Below, piece after piece: positions 38,806 through 47,023 of a stretch of DNA of 64,000 nt (its first letter is position 1; each line of letters starts with the position of its first letter). Source of the stretch: Aphanothece hegewaldii CCALA 016. Its GTDB lineage: Bacteria; Cyanobacteriota; Cyanobacteriia; Cyanobacteriales; Microcystaceae. Position numbers and translations under genes: made by a program. The notes under the pieces are model-generated. The model was not told the origin of the DNA. It saw nothing but the letters and a program-made list of their open reading frames with translations, and did no database searches. Location: positions 62,001-126,000 of the forward strand of contig NZ_PXOH01000008.1 of assembly GCF_003007785.1 (NCBI RefSeq), in the 5' to 3' direction.

Positions 38806-38826
38806 CCCACCCTTAAAAGGGATGGG
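38806..38826. repeat. Right-end (RE) hairpin of the IS element
   Basis: CCCA-CCCTT and AAGGG-A-TGGG form a stem with a short A-rich loop, 17 bp beyond the tnpB stop. On the tnpB strand it is followed by GTGTCAA. Such subterminal hairpins are what TnpA recognises, and in TnpB systems the transcript of this end serves as the guide-RNA scaffold. Confidence 0.7.
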
Positions 38827-38842
38827 ATTCTCCCGTCTACGG

Positions 38843-40009
38843 CTAAAACAAACTTAGTTGTATAGCTTTCATGGAGTTCAGGGGACTGCCAAAGACCCCA
38901 TGATTTAAACCGACTGTATCTATTACAGAAACAGTTTGTTGTAGGTTTAAATTACAACAAAAACCTTCCCATTGAGCAAGATTTTTAGCAGCATTCAAAT
39001 CAGCATTGTGGTAGTGTCCATGAGGACAATTAAAATCGTGCTTATTCCTGTTGCCTAATGTCCCACAAGTAGAACAGGATTTTGAGGTATAGGGTGCTGG
39101 AACTTTGATTAATTTCCGCCCCTTCAAATCAAGTTTATAGTTTAGTTTCTGTTCCAAGGAATAAAAAGACCAACTATGTCTTGATTGCCCTGCTTGTCTT
39201 CTACTTTTTTTAGATTGCTTCATGGTTTGTCTGCAACCTTCTAAGTCTTCAACAACGACATCAGCATCTAAATATTCAGCAAACCGCACGATTCTACGGC
39301 TAATAGCATGGTTGATTGATTCCATCCACCGCCGTTCTTTTTTGTCCCATTTCTTCAAGGCTCGAAACTTTTTAGCATTCTGTAGAGATTCACGACGCTT
39401 CTGATAATAATTGCGTTTATGTTTGATTCCTCTACCGCTAAAAAACTTACCAAACCCTTGTGATGGTGCTACCACAGCTAGGTTATTTTGCCCCCTGTCA
39501 CAGCCAATTCTGTTTTGTGATTGAACCTCTGGAACTTCCAGAGTTACTGTCATATAGACATACCAAAAGTTGCGTTTTTGGATTAGCTTGATACTTCCCT
39601 TTTGACATTGATTGTTTAGCACTTTATCTAGAGTCTCTTGCCAATGAACTGAAGCTAGGCTAATTGGAACCCGTTTAACACCCTTTAAGGTCGGAAAACT
39701 AATACTATAAGTTTCTCCATTCTTGAAGACCTGCCAATTTTGATTATTAACTTCAACTGGCAAAACTTTATAGTGTTTTGTTTTTTGTCCCGCTTTACTT
39801 AAGGAGTGTCGAATTGTCTGATTACAGATAGCAGAACACAAATCAGTCTGCACTTTTGCTGTTGTTAGTTTTTTTCTCTCTTTGATTGGTACAGACAAAA
39901 GATAGTTAGCCAAGCGAGTATTTTCGACTTGCATAGCTTCTAACATATTCGCCTTGCATTGATTAAGATTGACTAACTTTAGCTTAATGGTGAGAGTGAC
40001 TTGCTTCAT
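38843..40009 (-). CDS. tnpB: RNA-guided nuclease TnpB
   Basis: 388 residues. The RuvC-like acids are in IGCDRGQNNLAVV, VVVEDLEGC and HNADLNAAKN. The zinc finger reads SKSCSTCGTLGNRN and FNCPHGHY, where the usual fourth Cys is His. The N-terminal domain is short but complete (TLTIKLKLVNLNQCKANMLE). TnpB cuts DNA guided by an RNA from the element's right end and promotes retention of the element. Divergent from tnpA with 21 bp between start codons. Confidence 0.9.
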   Translation of the reverse strand: MKQVTLTIKLKLVNLNQCKANMLEAMQVENTRLANYLLSVPIKERKKLTTAKVQTDLCSAICNQTIRHSLSKAGQKTKHYKVLPVEVNNQNWQVFKNGETYSISFPTLKGVKRVPISLASVHWQETLDKVLNNQCQKGSIKLIQKRNFWYVYMTVTLEVPEVQSQNRIGCDRGQNNLAVVAPSQGFGKFFSGRGIKHKRNYYQKRRESLQNAKKFRALKKWDKKERRWMESINHAISRRIVRFAEYLDADVVVEDLEGCRQTMKQSKKSRRQAGQSRHSWSFYSLEQKLNYKLDLKGRKLIKVPAPYTSKSCSTCGTLGNRNKHDFNCPHGHYHNADLNAAKNLAQWEGFCCNLNLQQTVSVIDTVGLNHGVFGSPLNSMKAIQLSLF

Positions 40010-40030
40010 GACTTCTATTGTAGTACACTA

Positions 40031-40432
40031 ATGTCTATGGGTCAAGACTATAGACGTGCAAACACATCCGTTACTCTAATCAACTATCACTTTATCTGGA
40101 TACCCAGAAGAAGACGAAAAGTCTTGGTTGGCAATGTGAAAGCAAGGCTAACAGAATTGATTTATGAAAAAACCAAAGAATTAGACTGTGAAGTGATTAG
40201 TCTAGCTATTGAACCCGACCACGTTCATCTATTTCTTAACTGCCCACCTACCTTAGCACCAATGCAGATTATGCACCGCATCAAGGGTTATTCAGGATAT
40301 GTTTTAAGGCAAGAATTTTATAACTTAAAAAGAATGCCTTCAATGTGGACAAGAGCCTATTTTTGCTCAACTGCGGGCAATGTTTCTAGTACGACTATTC
40401 AAAAATATATTGAAGCACAAGGCAAAGATTGA
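40031..40432 (+). CDS. tnpA: IS200-type HUH transposase TnpA (Y1)
   Basis: 133 residues from the ATG at 40031 (another ATG at 40037). The HUH motif is LAIEPDHVHLFLNCPP, and the nucleophile Tyr is expected in the last helix (IQKYIEAQGKD). WTRAYFCSTAGNVSS precedes it as in the family. It performs single-strand excision and insertion at the subterminal hairpins. All catalytic residues are present. Confidence 0.9.
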   Translation: MSMGQDYRRANTSVTLINYHFIWIPRRRRKVLVGNVKARLTELIYEKTKELDCEVISLAIEPDHVHLFLNCPPTLAPMQIMHRIKGYSGYVLRQEFYNLKRMPSMWTRAYFCSTAGNVSSTTIQKYIEAQGKD

Positions 40433-40442
40433 TAAGGACTCG

Positions 40443-40508
40443 GATTTGCCGTCGTACGGCAAATCATTCGAGAGTCCGTGGCGATTCATCCACACGATTA
40501 AAATCGTG
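40443..40508. repeat. Left-end (LE) hairpins of the IS element
   Basis: GATTTGCCG/CGGCAAATC (40443-40465) is a perfect 9-bp stem with a TCGTA loop just after the tnpA stop. CACGAT/ATCGTG (40493-40508) is a second, perfect 6-bp stem extended by flanking pairs. Position on the tnpA side marks the LE of IS605-like elements. Confidence 0.7.
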
Positions 40509-40550
40509 GGCTCATCGAAGCCACGTATCTGTAATTATTTTTGATATTCT

Positions 40551-40578
40551 GTAAAGACGTGATATGTCGCGTCTCTAC
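40551..40578. repeat. Dispersed palindrome (GTAGAGACG family)
   Basis: GTAAAGACGTGATATGTCGC then GTCTCTAC; an imperfect copy of the 28-bp palindrome at 53414-53441. It lies between the IS element and the glycosyltransferase gene. Confidence 0.75.
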
Positions 40579-40635
40579 AATTAAATAGGAGTTAGTATAA
40601 ACTATGAGGGTGTAATTTATTTTTTGTTTGAAAAA

Positions 40636-41754
40636 ATGGGATCTCGATCGCCAAATCATGTTTTTACTTTCCTCACAGTTTTTTCCTCTGAAGGAGGCAT
40701 TCAGTCTTATGTAAAAGATGTCTTACGGGCTTATTTATCTTTATATAACTATGCTGATGCCGATATCTTTTTGCTTAGAGATGGTGTAGATTGTCCAAAT
40801 TCTTTTGTTAGTGATTCTGTGGGATTCCATTATTTTAAATCATCATCGGCATGGCTGGGAAGATTAAAGATGGCTTGGTCGCTGTTGACAATACTAATTC
40901 AAAATCGCCCTAAACAGGTTTTTTGCGGACATATAAAATTAGCTTCTCTGACTCGGTTTTTGTGTCAACCCCTTGGTATTCCTTATATTGTGCTAACTTA
41001 TGGAAAAGAAGTCTGGAGCCCTTTGCCAACATTAGAACGTCTTGCCCTACAACAAGCTTCAGATATTTGGACGATTAGCCGTTATAGTCGAGATAAGTTG
41101 TGTAAAGCGAATGGAATTGAAGCAAAACGAGTGAAAATCCTTCCTTGTGTGGTTGATGGCGATCGTTTTACCCCTGCACCGAAACCGATTGATTTAACCC
41201 TGAAATATAATTTAAAAGATGCTAAAGTTTTAATGACCGTTGCTCGTTTATGGTCAGGGGATATTTATAAAGGGGTCGATGTAACTATTAGGGCATTGCC
41301 TAAGATAAAAAAAGTTTATCCTGATATTAAGTATTTAGTAATTGGGCGAGGGGATGACGCGCCACGTTTAGCGAAATTAGCTGAAGATTTAGGGGTAAAA
41401 GAACAAGTGATCTTTGCGGGTTTTGTTCCCGATGAAGCATTAGTTGATCATTATCGGGTTGCTGATGCTTATATTATGCCCTCTCAAGAAGGTTTTGGCA
41501 TTGTTTATCTAGAGGCGATGGCTTGCGGGATACCCGTTTTAGCGGGTGATGCTGATGGTTCGGCCGATCCTTTACAAGATGGACGTTTGGGCTGGCGAGT
41601 TCCTCATCGAGATCCCGAAGCTGTCGCTATTGCTTGTCTTGAAATTTTAGCGGGAAATGATCCCCGTTGTAATGGGCAATGGTTAAGAGAACAAACATTA
41701 ATGAGTTTTAGTCAACAAGCATTGGCAGAAAAATTAAAAACTATACTGAGTTAA
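40636..41754 (+). CDS. GT4-type glycosyltransferase
   Basis: About 372 residues from the ATG at 40636. Two Rossmann domains: the N-terminal one opens FLTVFSSEGGIQSYVKDVLR; the C-terminal one has VARLWSGDIYKGVDVTIRAL, LVIGRGDDAPRLAKLAEDL and the donor-binding EGFGIVYLEAMACGIPVLAG (EX7E). It transfers a sugar from a nucleotide donor, probably for exopolysaccharide or lipid glycosylation; acceptor unknown. Its stop shares bases with that of the converging radical SAM gene. Confidence 0.88.
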   Translation: MGSRSPNHVFTFLTVFSSEGGIQSYVKDVLRAYLSLYNYADADIFLLRDGVDCPNSFVSDSVGFHYFKSSSAWLGRLKMAWSLLTILIQNRPKQVFCGHIKLASLTRFLCQPLGIPYIVLTYGKEVWSPLPTLERLALQQASDIWTISRYSRDKLCKANGIEAKRVKILPCVVDGDRFTPAPKPIDLTLKYNLKDAKVLMTVARLWSGDIYKGVDVTIRALPKIKKVYPDIKYLVIGRGDDAPRLAKLAEDLGVKEQVIFAGFVPDEALVDHYRVADAYIMPSQEGFGIVYLEAMACGIPVLAGDADGSADPLQDGRLGWRVPHRDPEAVAIACLEILAGNDPRCNGQWLREQTLMSFSQQALAEKLKTILS

Positions 41755-43307
41755 GCTAAAACCTTTTCAGTTTTAGATTGTTTTTTAAAATCACTTAATT
41801 GCTGTTCAATTTCATTGCGTACAATTTGCCGATATTCAATAAAATGCTCATTGTGAGCGCACATGGTTAAATAATGCTCTAATACTTTTGGATTTCGTTT
41901 AAGAATACTGAATAAATGATGCCAGAATTTCCAACGGGTACGACGTTTAATTCCTTGTCGCCAAATAACGATTCCTAATGCTTTTAAATCGATCCAATTT
42001 GGGATTTTAAACGCGGTTTTAGCTTTGGGTGCGCCTAACATTAAAAAACATCGATAAGTCCGATCTAAATAGCGATCGGGATCGTACAATGTCCAAAAAG
42101 CCTCAATATATTCTCTAGCAATGTCTTCGATAGGACGTGTGGGAATAAAATTAATTAGGGTTGTTTGGTTGATGTTGCCGTCTTTACTATCTTGTAAACG
42201 CCCTTCTTTTTCTAAACGATGCCAAAGTGCAGTATTTGGAAGTGCTTGTAACATAGCAAATGTTGTGGTTGGAATGGCGGTTTGTTCAGCAAAATTGACA
42301 ATACGATCGCCCGCGCCTTTTTTCTCGCCATCAAAACCGATGATAAATCCGGCCATTGGACGTAAACCCGCCCGTATAATAGTTTCTACCGACTCATGTA
42401 GAGAACTGCGGGTATTTTGATATTTCATCGTGAGTTGTAAACTATCCTCATCGGGAGTTTCAATACCGACAAAAACGGCATCAAAATAACATTCAACCAT
42501 CAATTCCATTAATTCAGGATCAGAGGCTAAATCAATGGATGCTTCTGTATTAAAACGGAAAGGATAATGATGAGCAATTTGCCAGAGTTTTAATTCTTGG
42601 AGTAATAATTTAACGTTGCGTTTGTTGCCGATAAAGTTATCATCCACCATAAATACACTGCGTCGCCATCCTAAATCGTACAAACAATCTAACTCTTTTA
42701 AAAGTTGAGACGGAGATTTTGTCCGGGGTTTACGACCATAGAGAACGATAATATCGCAGAATTCGCACTGAAAAGGACAACCTCTGGAAAACTGAACCGA
42801 CATTGAGTCATAAGCATCCAACTCTAATAAATCGTAGCGGGGTACGGGAGTTTCGGTAACATTAGGTTTCTCGGTGGTGCGTATTATACCGCTTGTTTCG
42901 CCTCTTTCTAAAGCTTCAACAAACATGGGTAGAGTAATTTCACCTTCATCTAAAACGAGAAAATCCGCCCCGGCTTTTTCAATTTCAGAAGGTACAGAAG
43001 TTGGATAGGGACCACCGACAGCCACTAATTTACCACGTCGTTTTGCTTCTTGAATTTGCTCAATTAAATCGTTTTTTTGAACAATCATGCCCGAAAGAAT
43101 GACAAGATCAGCCCAAGCCCATTCTTCCTCAGTGGCAGGACGAATATTACGGTCTACGAGTCTAAATTCCCATGTTTGAGGTAAAATCGCGGCTACGGTA
43201 ATTAATCCCAGAGGTGGCAATAATACTTTACGATTTACGAGTTCGAGAATTTTGTCATAAGACCAGAAAGTCGGTGGGAAGACTGGATAAATCAGTAAAG
43301 CTCGCAT
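41751..43307 (-). CDS. B12-binding domain radical SAM protein (DUF4070 type)
   Basis: 518 residues. A cobalamin-binding Rossmann domain (about 1-150; LPPLGLITVAAILP, VAVGGPYPTSVPSE) is followed by the radical SAM core with FSRGCPFQCEFCDIIVLYG (CxxxCxxC) and a C-terminal DUF4070-like region. The classic DxHxxG cobalamin motif is not obvious, so B12 may bind base-off without His, as in several relatives. The family includes methyltransferases such as HpnP (hopanoid C2 methylase); orthology to HpnP is not shown. Monocistronic. Confidence 0.85.
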   Translation of the reverse strand: MRALLIYPVFPPTFWSYDKILELVNRKVLLPPLGLITVAAILPQTWEFRLVDRNIRPATEEEWAWADLVILSGMIVQKNDLIEQIQEAKRRGKLVAVGGPYPTSVPSEIEKAGADFLVLDEGEITLPMFVEALERGETSGIIRTTEKPNVTETPVPRYDLLELDAYDSMSVQFSRGCPFQCEFCDIIVLYGRKPRTKSPSQLLKELDCLYDLGWRRSVFMVDDNFIGNKRNVKLLLQELKLWQIAHHYPFRFNTEASIDLASDPELMELMVECYFDAVFVGIETPDEDSLQLTMKYQNTRSSLHESVETIIRAGLRPMAGFIIGFDGEKKGAGDRIVNFAEQTAIPTTTFAMLQALPNTALWHRLEKEGRLQDSKDGNINQTTLINFIPTRPIEDIAREYIEAFWTLYDPDRYLDRTYRCFLMLGAPKAKTAFKIPNWIDLKALGIVIWRQGIKRRTRWKFWHHLFSILKRNPKVLEHYLTMCAHNEHFIEYRQIVRNEIEQQLSDFKKQSKTEKVLA

Positions 43308-43367
43308 GATGCACCCTCGCGTCTGGCATGGATTGTTCCATGATAAACTTATCTTTGTTCAGTCAGC

Positions 43368-44342
43368 TTATTTAATTGATAAACCTTTCGATGCTAACCA
43401 TTGAGGATTATATAGACGAGACTGATAACGAGCGCCGCCATCACACAAAACAGTTACAATTGTGTGACCAGGACCGATAGCTTTAGCGAGGGCTACTGCC
43501 GCACCAACATTGATGCCAACGGAACCGCCCATAAATAAGCCGTCTTTTTCTAGCAGTTGATAAACGACTCGAATAGCTTCTGTATCATCGATTTGCAGGG
43601 CATCATCAATGGGTACACCCTGCATATTAGCGGTAATGCGACTGTTTCCGATGCCTTCTGTGATAGAACTGCCTTCGAGGGTAATTTCACCCGTTTTGAC
43701 ATAACTGTATAAACCACTACCCATCGGATCAGCGACGACGCATTTAATGTTAGGATTTTTTTCTTTTAGATATAAAGAGACACCCGCATAAGTGCCACCG
43801 GTTCCAGTTGCTGCAACCCAAGCATCGATTTTACCTTCGGTTTGCGCCCAAATTTCCGCCCCAGTTGTTTCATAATGGGCTTGTCGGTTGGCTAAATTAT
43901 CGAATTGATTAGCCCAAATAGCGTTTGGCATTTCTTGGGCAATACGTCCAGAAAGCCTGACATAATTATTGGGATCTCGATAGGGAACTGCTGGAACCGG
44001 ACGAACTTCGGCCCCAAGTGTTCTAAGAAGATCTATTTTTTCTTGTGATTGGGTATCGGGAATAATAATTAGACATTTGTAACCTTTTGCATTACAAATA
44101 TGTGCGAGTCCGATGCCTGTATTTCCTGCTGTTCCTTCGACGACTGTACCACCAGTTTTGAGTAAGCCTTTTGCTTCGGCATCATTAATGATATATAAGG
44201 CGGCGCGATCTTTGACTGAACCGCCAGGATTTAAAAATTCTGCTTTTCCTAAGATTTCACACCCAGTTTCTTCACTGAAGCTGTTAAGACGAATCAATGG
44301 TGTATTACCAACTGTACTAAGAAAACCGTCTTTGATGTTCAT
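43368..44342 (-). CDS. Cysteine synthase (O-acetylserine sulfhydrylase family)
   Basis: 324 residues from the ATG at 44342 (MNIKDGFLSTVGNTPLIRLN); 17 extra codons upstream are probably untranslated. PGGSVKDRAALYII contains the PLP lysine, GTAGNTGIGLAHI the substrate loop and TGTGGTYAGVSLYL the phosphate loop. It makes cysteine from O-acetylserine and sulfide, downstream of the sulfite reductase encoded at 22.5 kb. Whether it is the CysK or CysM type cannot be settled from motifs alone. Confidence 0.9.
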   Translation of the reverse strand: MNIKDGFLSTVGNTPLIRLNSFSEETGCEILGKAEFLNPGGSVKDRAALYIINDAEAKGLLKTGGTVVEGTAGNTGIGLAHICNAKGYKCLIIIPDTQSQEKIDLLRTLGAEVRPVPAVPYRDPNNYVRLSGRIAQEMPNAIWANQFDNLANRQAHYETTGAEIWAQTEGKIDAWVAATGTGGTYAGVSLYLKEKNPNIKCVVADPMGSGLYSYVKTGEITLEGSSITEGIGNSRITANMQGVPIDDALQIDDTEAIRVVYQLLEKDGLFMGGSVGINVGAAVALAKAIGPGHTIVTVLCDGGARYQSRLYNPQWLASKGLSIK

Positions 44343-44393
44343 AATTTGTGTTTTATTTTTTACCTTAACAAGTAAAGGTATGTTTTTCTTCAC

Positions 44394-44422
44394 AAAAAAC
44401 CCCTAACATTTTCGGTTAGAGG
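44394..44422 (-). terminator. Intrinsic terminator downstream of sigF
   Basis: On the minus strand CCTCTAAC and GTTAGGGG form an 8-bp stem with one mismatch around a CGAAAAT loop, followed by TTTTTT (44394-44399). It sits about 70 bp after the sigF stop and before the cysteine synthase start. Confidence 0.75.
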
Positions 44423-44490
44423 TATATGTACTTTGTCGTATGTAGGAGGGAAACTTGGCAGATGGTAAGGTTAAAAGAGGGGAAGATCAT

Positions 44491-45258
44491 TTAGGCGGCT
44501 TGAGGATTCATTAATAGTCCTAACTGTTCAATTCCTTTTTGTAGGTGACGCGTAACTGTCATGGGACTAATGCCAATTTCTTTGGCTGCTTCTTTACGGG
44601 GTAAATCTTTGATGAAAACGCATTCGATCGCTGCTTTGGTTTTATCTTCTAACTGACTCATTGCTTTTTGTAGGTGTAGTCGTTCTTCTTCCCAGTAACG
44701 TTGGGTTAAACAATGGGGATCAGGTAGGGTTTCACCAAAGGTTAGACAGCCTTCATTGACTTGGGCAACTGTCGCATCTAAACTAACGAGTAATCGATTT
44801 TGTAGGGCGAGTTGGCATTCACTCCATTCTTGTAAAGAGATTCCGAGGGCTTTGGCGACTTCTTTTTCTTTGGGTGGATGTCCGAGGGACATACCTAACT
44901 GTTTTTTTAGTTTTTTGCCTTTAGCATATAGTTCTTGCCAGCGTCTGGGAATTCTCATAATGCTACCGCGATCGCGTAAATAATGTAGCATTTCTCCTCG
45001 AATATAAGGAATGGCAAAGGAACTAAAAGCACAGCCTTGATGGGGGTTAAATCGTTCAATCGCTCTAATTAAGCCTAAGTAACCAATTTGTTCTAAATCT
45101 TCGTAAGGTTCAGAACATTGACGACTAATACGGTGGGCTACTTGACGCACTAAACCCGCATTAATTTCGACTAAATGATTACGGAGTTTTAAAGAAGGAT
45201 TCCGAGAGTAGGTAACAAGTAGTTCCATACTGTGAAGGCCTAGAGATTGAGTAGTCAT
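44491..45258 (-). CDS. sigF: Group 3 RNA polymerase sigma factor SigF
   Basis: 255 residues. Region 2 (EDLEQIGYLGLIRAIERFNP, FSSFAIPYIRGEMLHYLRDR) and region 4 (DLPRKEAAKEIGISPMTVTR) are intact, and RIPRRWQELYAKGKKLKKQL marks region 3. Length and sequence match SigF of cyanobacteria, which controls pilus (pilA) genes and motility and salt responses. No anti-sigma gene is adjacent. A terminator follows. Confidence 0.9.
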   Translation of the reverse strand: MTTQSLGLHSMELLVTYSRNPSLKLRNHLVEINAGLVRQVAHRISRQCSEPYEDLEQIGYLGLIRAIERFNPHQGCAFSSFAIPYIRGEMLHYLRDRGSIMRIPRRWQELYAKGKKLKKQLGMSLGHPPKEKEVAKALGISLQEWSECQLALQNRLLVSLDATVAQVNEGCLTFGETLPDPHCLTQRYWEEERLHLQKAMSQLEDKTKAAIECVFIKDLPRKEAAKEIGISPMTVTRHLQKGIEQLGLLMNPQAA

Positions 45259-45599
45259 CGTTTTTATTTCCCAATAGCGGCGGTCGAAAAAGACATCTAA
45301 GATTGAAAGTTCTATCTTTGTTACTATTGTCGGTATCAGGAAATTTTGATACTATGATCGATTTACGGAATTCTTCAGAGTGACTGATGGCCGCTTACGT
45401 GAATATACCCAAGTTTTTCACTTTGTTATGCTCCCAAGTTAATATTTTCTTTACTTAATCGTGTTGTCGATGTTCAAAATTCATTTTTTGTATAAAATAC
45501 TTACAGTTTTTTTGTACTAATTACGGTATTCTGCACTAGCTGAACCGAGAGAATTTTCGCTATAAGAATAATTAGGGATTTATTACAAAATAAGATTGT
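45259..45599. other. 341-bp divergent spacer, no gene seen
   Basis: Lies between sigF (minus) and the Bax-inhibitor-like gene (plus). It must hold both promoters. I see no RNA gene, strong hairpin or repeat, and no -10 box I would defend. Confidence 0.5.
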
Positions 45600-46328
45600 A
45601 TGAGTAATACCAGTAATTTTCGTCAAGCGATGCGTGACCTGAGAGGACAATCTCTGGTCGGGCCTAATGTCATCTCAAATGCTCTCCCTTTCTTGGGCGG
45701 TGGTTTAGTTTTGACTGCGGTAGGCACTTACGGCGGTTTAGGGGTGATGCGATCGGCCCCGGCTCTGTTTATGCCGAGTTTCTTTGTTGCGATCGTCGCT
45801 TCGTTAATTTTGTTTTTTGTTGCTCGTAATGTTGCGGAAAACGGCAATAAATCAACGGCTCTACCTTTATTAGCGATTTATAGCTTACTGTCTGGTTATA
45901 CCCTTAGTGGTTTAGTTTCCGTTGCTTTGGGAACTACAGGTGTCGGACTGACAGGGATCGGGATCGCGGCGCTCGGTTGTGGTGTAGCCTTTGTTTTGGG
46001 TCGCAATATTGGTTCTAATCTTTCTGATCAAGATGGCATGGCTTTGACTAAAACCATTAGTCTAGGTGTGATTGCTTTATTGGTCGTTGTTTTAGCCCAG
46101 TTTGTTTTCGCTCTTTTTGGCGTATTTACCCCGACTTGGTTAGAGATTGCGATTTCTGGTCTCGGTGTTCTGCTTTTTACGGGATCGGCTGTAGTAGATT
46201 TTTACATTCTTCCCCGTACTTACCGCGATGATCAGTATCTTCCGGCAGCACTCTCGATGTATCTCACTTATATCAACCTTTTTGTCTTCATTTTGCGTCT
46301 TTTGATTGCCATCAATGGACGTGACTAG
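45600..46328 (+). CDS. Bax inhibitor-1/YccA-like membrane protein
   Basis: 242 residues with about seven membrane helices and a short polar N-terminus (MSNTSNFRQAMRDLRGQ). The run of helices LPLLAIYSLLSGYTLSGLVS, GIGIAALGCGVAFVLG and the end LSMYLTYINLFVFILRLL match the BI-1/TMBIM family, Ca2+-leak or stress-protective membrane proteins. The Asp usually near the last helix is present in VDFYILPRTYRDDQ. Single gene. Confidence 0.85.
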   Translation: MSNTSNFRQAMRDLRGQSLVGPNVISNALPFLGGGLVLTAVGTYGGLGVMRSAPALFMPSFFVAIVASLILFFVARNVAENGNKSTALPLLAIYSLLSGYTLSGLVSVALGTTGVGLTGIGIAALGCGVAFVLGRNIGSNLSDQDGMALTKTISLGVIALLVVVLAQFVFALFGVFTPTWLEIAISGLGVLLFTGSAVVDFYILPRTYRDDQYLPAALSMYLTYINLFVFILRLLIAINGRD

Positions 46329-46371
46329 ATGATGGGTAAAGACTTGATCTATCGCTTCTCACAATAAACCT

Positions 46372-46400
46372 GTAAAGAGGCGATCAGATCGCGTCTCTAC
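46372..46400. repeat. Dispersed palindrome (GTAGAGACG family)
   Basis: Starts GTAAAGAGGCGATC and ends GATCGCGTCTCTAC: an imperfect copy of the 28-bp family seen at 11098, 40551 and 53414. It is in the spacer between the Bax-inhibitor-like gene and hli. Confidence 0.75.
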
Positions 46401-46459
46401 GTTTAATATAGAATAGTAAAGAAATGTAAAGTTAATGATTTAAAAGAGGACTATTGATC

Positions 46460-46630
46460 ATGGCTAATCTTGAACCCACTCAAACCCCGAAACTCGAAGA
46501 ACCTAAGTTTGGCTTTAATGAATATGCAGAACGTCTCAACGGACGAGCGGCGATGATTGGTTTTCTGTTAACCTTAGCGATCGAGTATTTTTCAGGTCAG
46601 GGCTTGTTGACTTGGTTAGGATTACAGTAG
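46460..46630 (+). CDS. High-light-inducible protein (Hli/SCP)
   Basis: 56 residues, ATG at 46460 with AGAGGA 9-15 nt upstream. A single helix carries the chlorophyll a/b-binding signature ERLNGRAAMIGFLLTLAIEY, with FGFNEYAERLNGR before it. One-helix Hli proteins bind chlorophyll and carotenoid as dimers and protect photosystem II assembly under strong light. The peptide MANLEPTQTPKLEE is a flexible N-terminus. Monocistronic. Confidence 0.93.
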   Translation: MANLEPTQTPKLEEPKFGFNEYAERLNGRAAMIGFLLTLAIEYFSGQGLLTWLGLQ

Positions 46631-46719
46631 AGTTTTTACACTTTCTCTATTGTAGAAGTGGGAACTGTAATAATTAACCTATTTAAGAAAAAATATCCAT
46701 TATTTTGTAGAGCTAACGC

Positions 46720-47007
46720 ATGAACGTTATTGTACCTCGTTTCCTCAAAACTGCCTATCGTAAAGAGCCGATTTCAGGTTTTATTCTGATTGCTGGTACA
46801 GTTAATGTGGTAATGGGTGGCGTTGGTCAACGCTGGTCTTTATTATCTTTTGGGATGATGGTCATTATTACAGCTTTAGTAATGCGATGGCTACAAATTC
46901 AAAAAGCTAAAGAGATTGCAGCCGAAGAAACCCCTAGATATTATCTCCCTCCAAGTTCTGATCGTCAACCTTTACCCATGCTGATGAATGAAAAACAGCG
47001 TCGTTGA
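46720..47007 (+). CDS. Small membrane protein of unknown function
   Basis: 95 residues from ATG. Two hydrophobic segments (FILIAGTVNVVMGGVGQRW and LLSFGMMVIITALVMRWL) separated by a short loop, then a charged tail (KAKEIAAEETPRYYLPPSSD). No family recognised. It follows hli by 90 bp on the same strand and may share its expression, but no clear operon signal is seen. Confidence 0.6.
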   Translation: MNVIVPRFLKTAYRKEPISGFILIAGTVNVVMGGVGQRWSLLSFGMMVIITALVMRWLQIQKAKEIAAEETPRYYLPPSSDRQPLPMLMNEKQRR

Positions 47008-47023
47008 TGTTCATTTGGGGCTA

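Larger units (their letters stand above)
38802..40530. mobile_element. IS200/IS605-type element with divergent tnpA and tnpB
   Basis: Structure from left: end hairpin (38806-38826), tnpB on minus (38843-40009), tnpA on plus (from 40031), then two hairpins (40443-40465, 40493-40508). Both proteins keep their catalytic motifs, so it looks complete. Single-strand HUH transposition leaves no inverted repeats or target duplication; none is seen. Exact ends are uncertain by about 20 bp: the left end is near the TGA of the pseudouridine synthase gene, the right end between 40510 and 40540. Confidence 0.8.

Noticed and set aside
38806..40508. Terminal inverted repeats for the IS element
   Set aside because: The ends carry different hairpins rather than inverted repeats, as expected for the single-strand IS200/IS605 mechanism.
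41751..43307. Assignment of the radical SAM protein as hopanoid methylase HpnP
   Set aside because: B12-radical SAM proteins with a DUF4070 tail are diverse, no hopanoid gene is adjacent, and decisive residues cannot be judged by eye.
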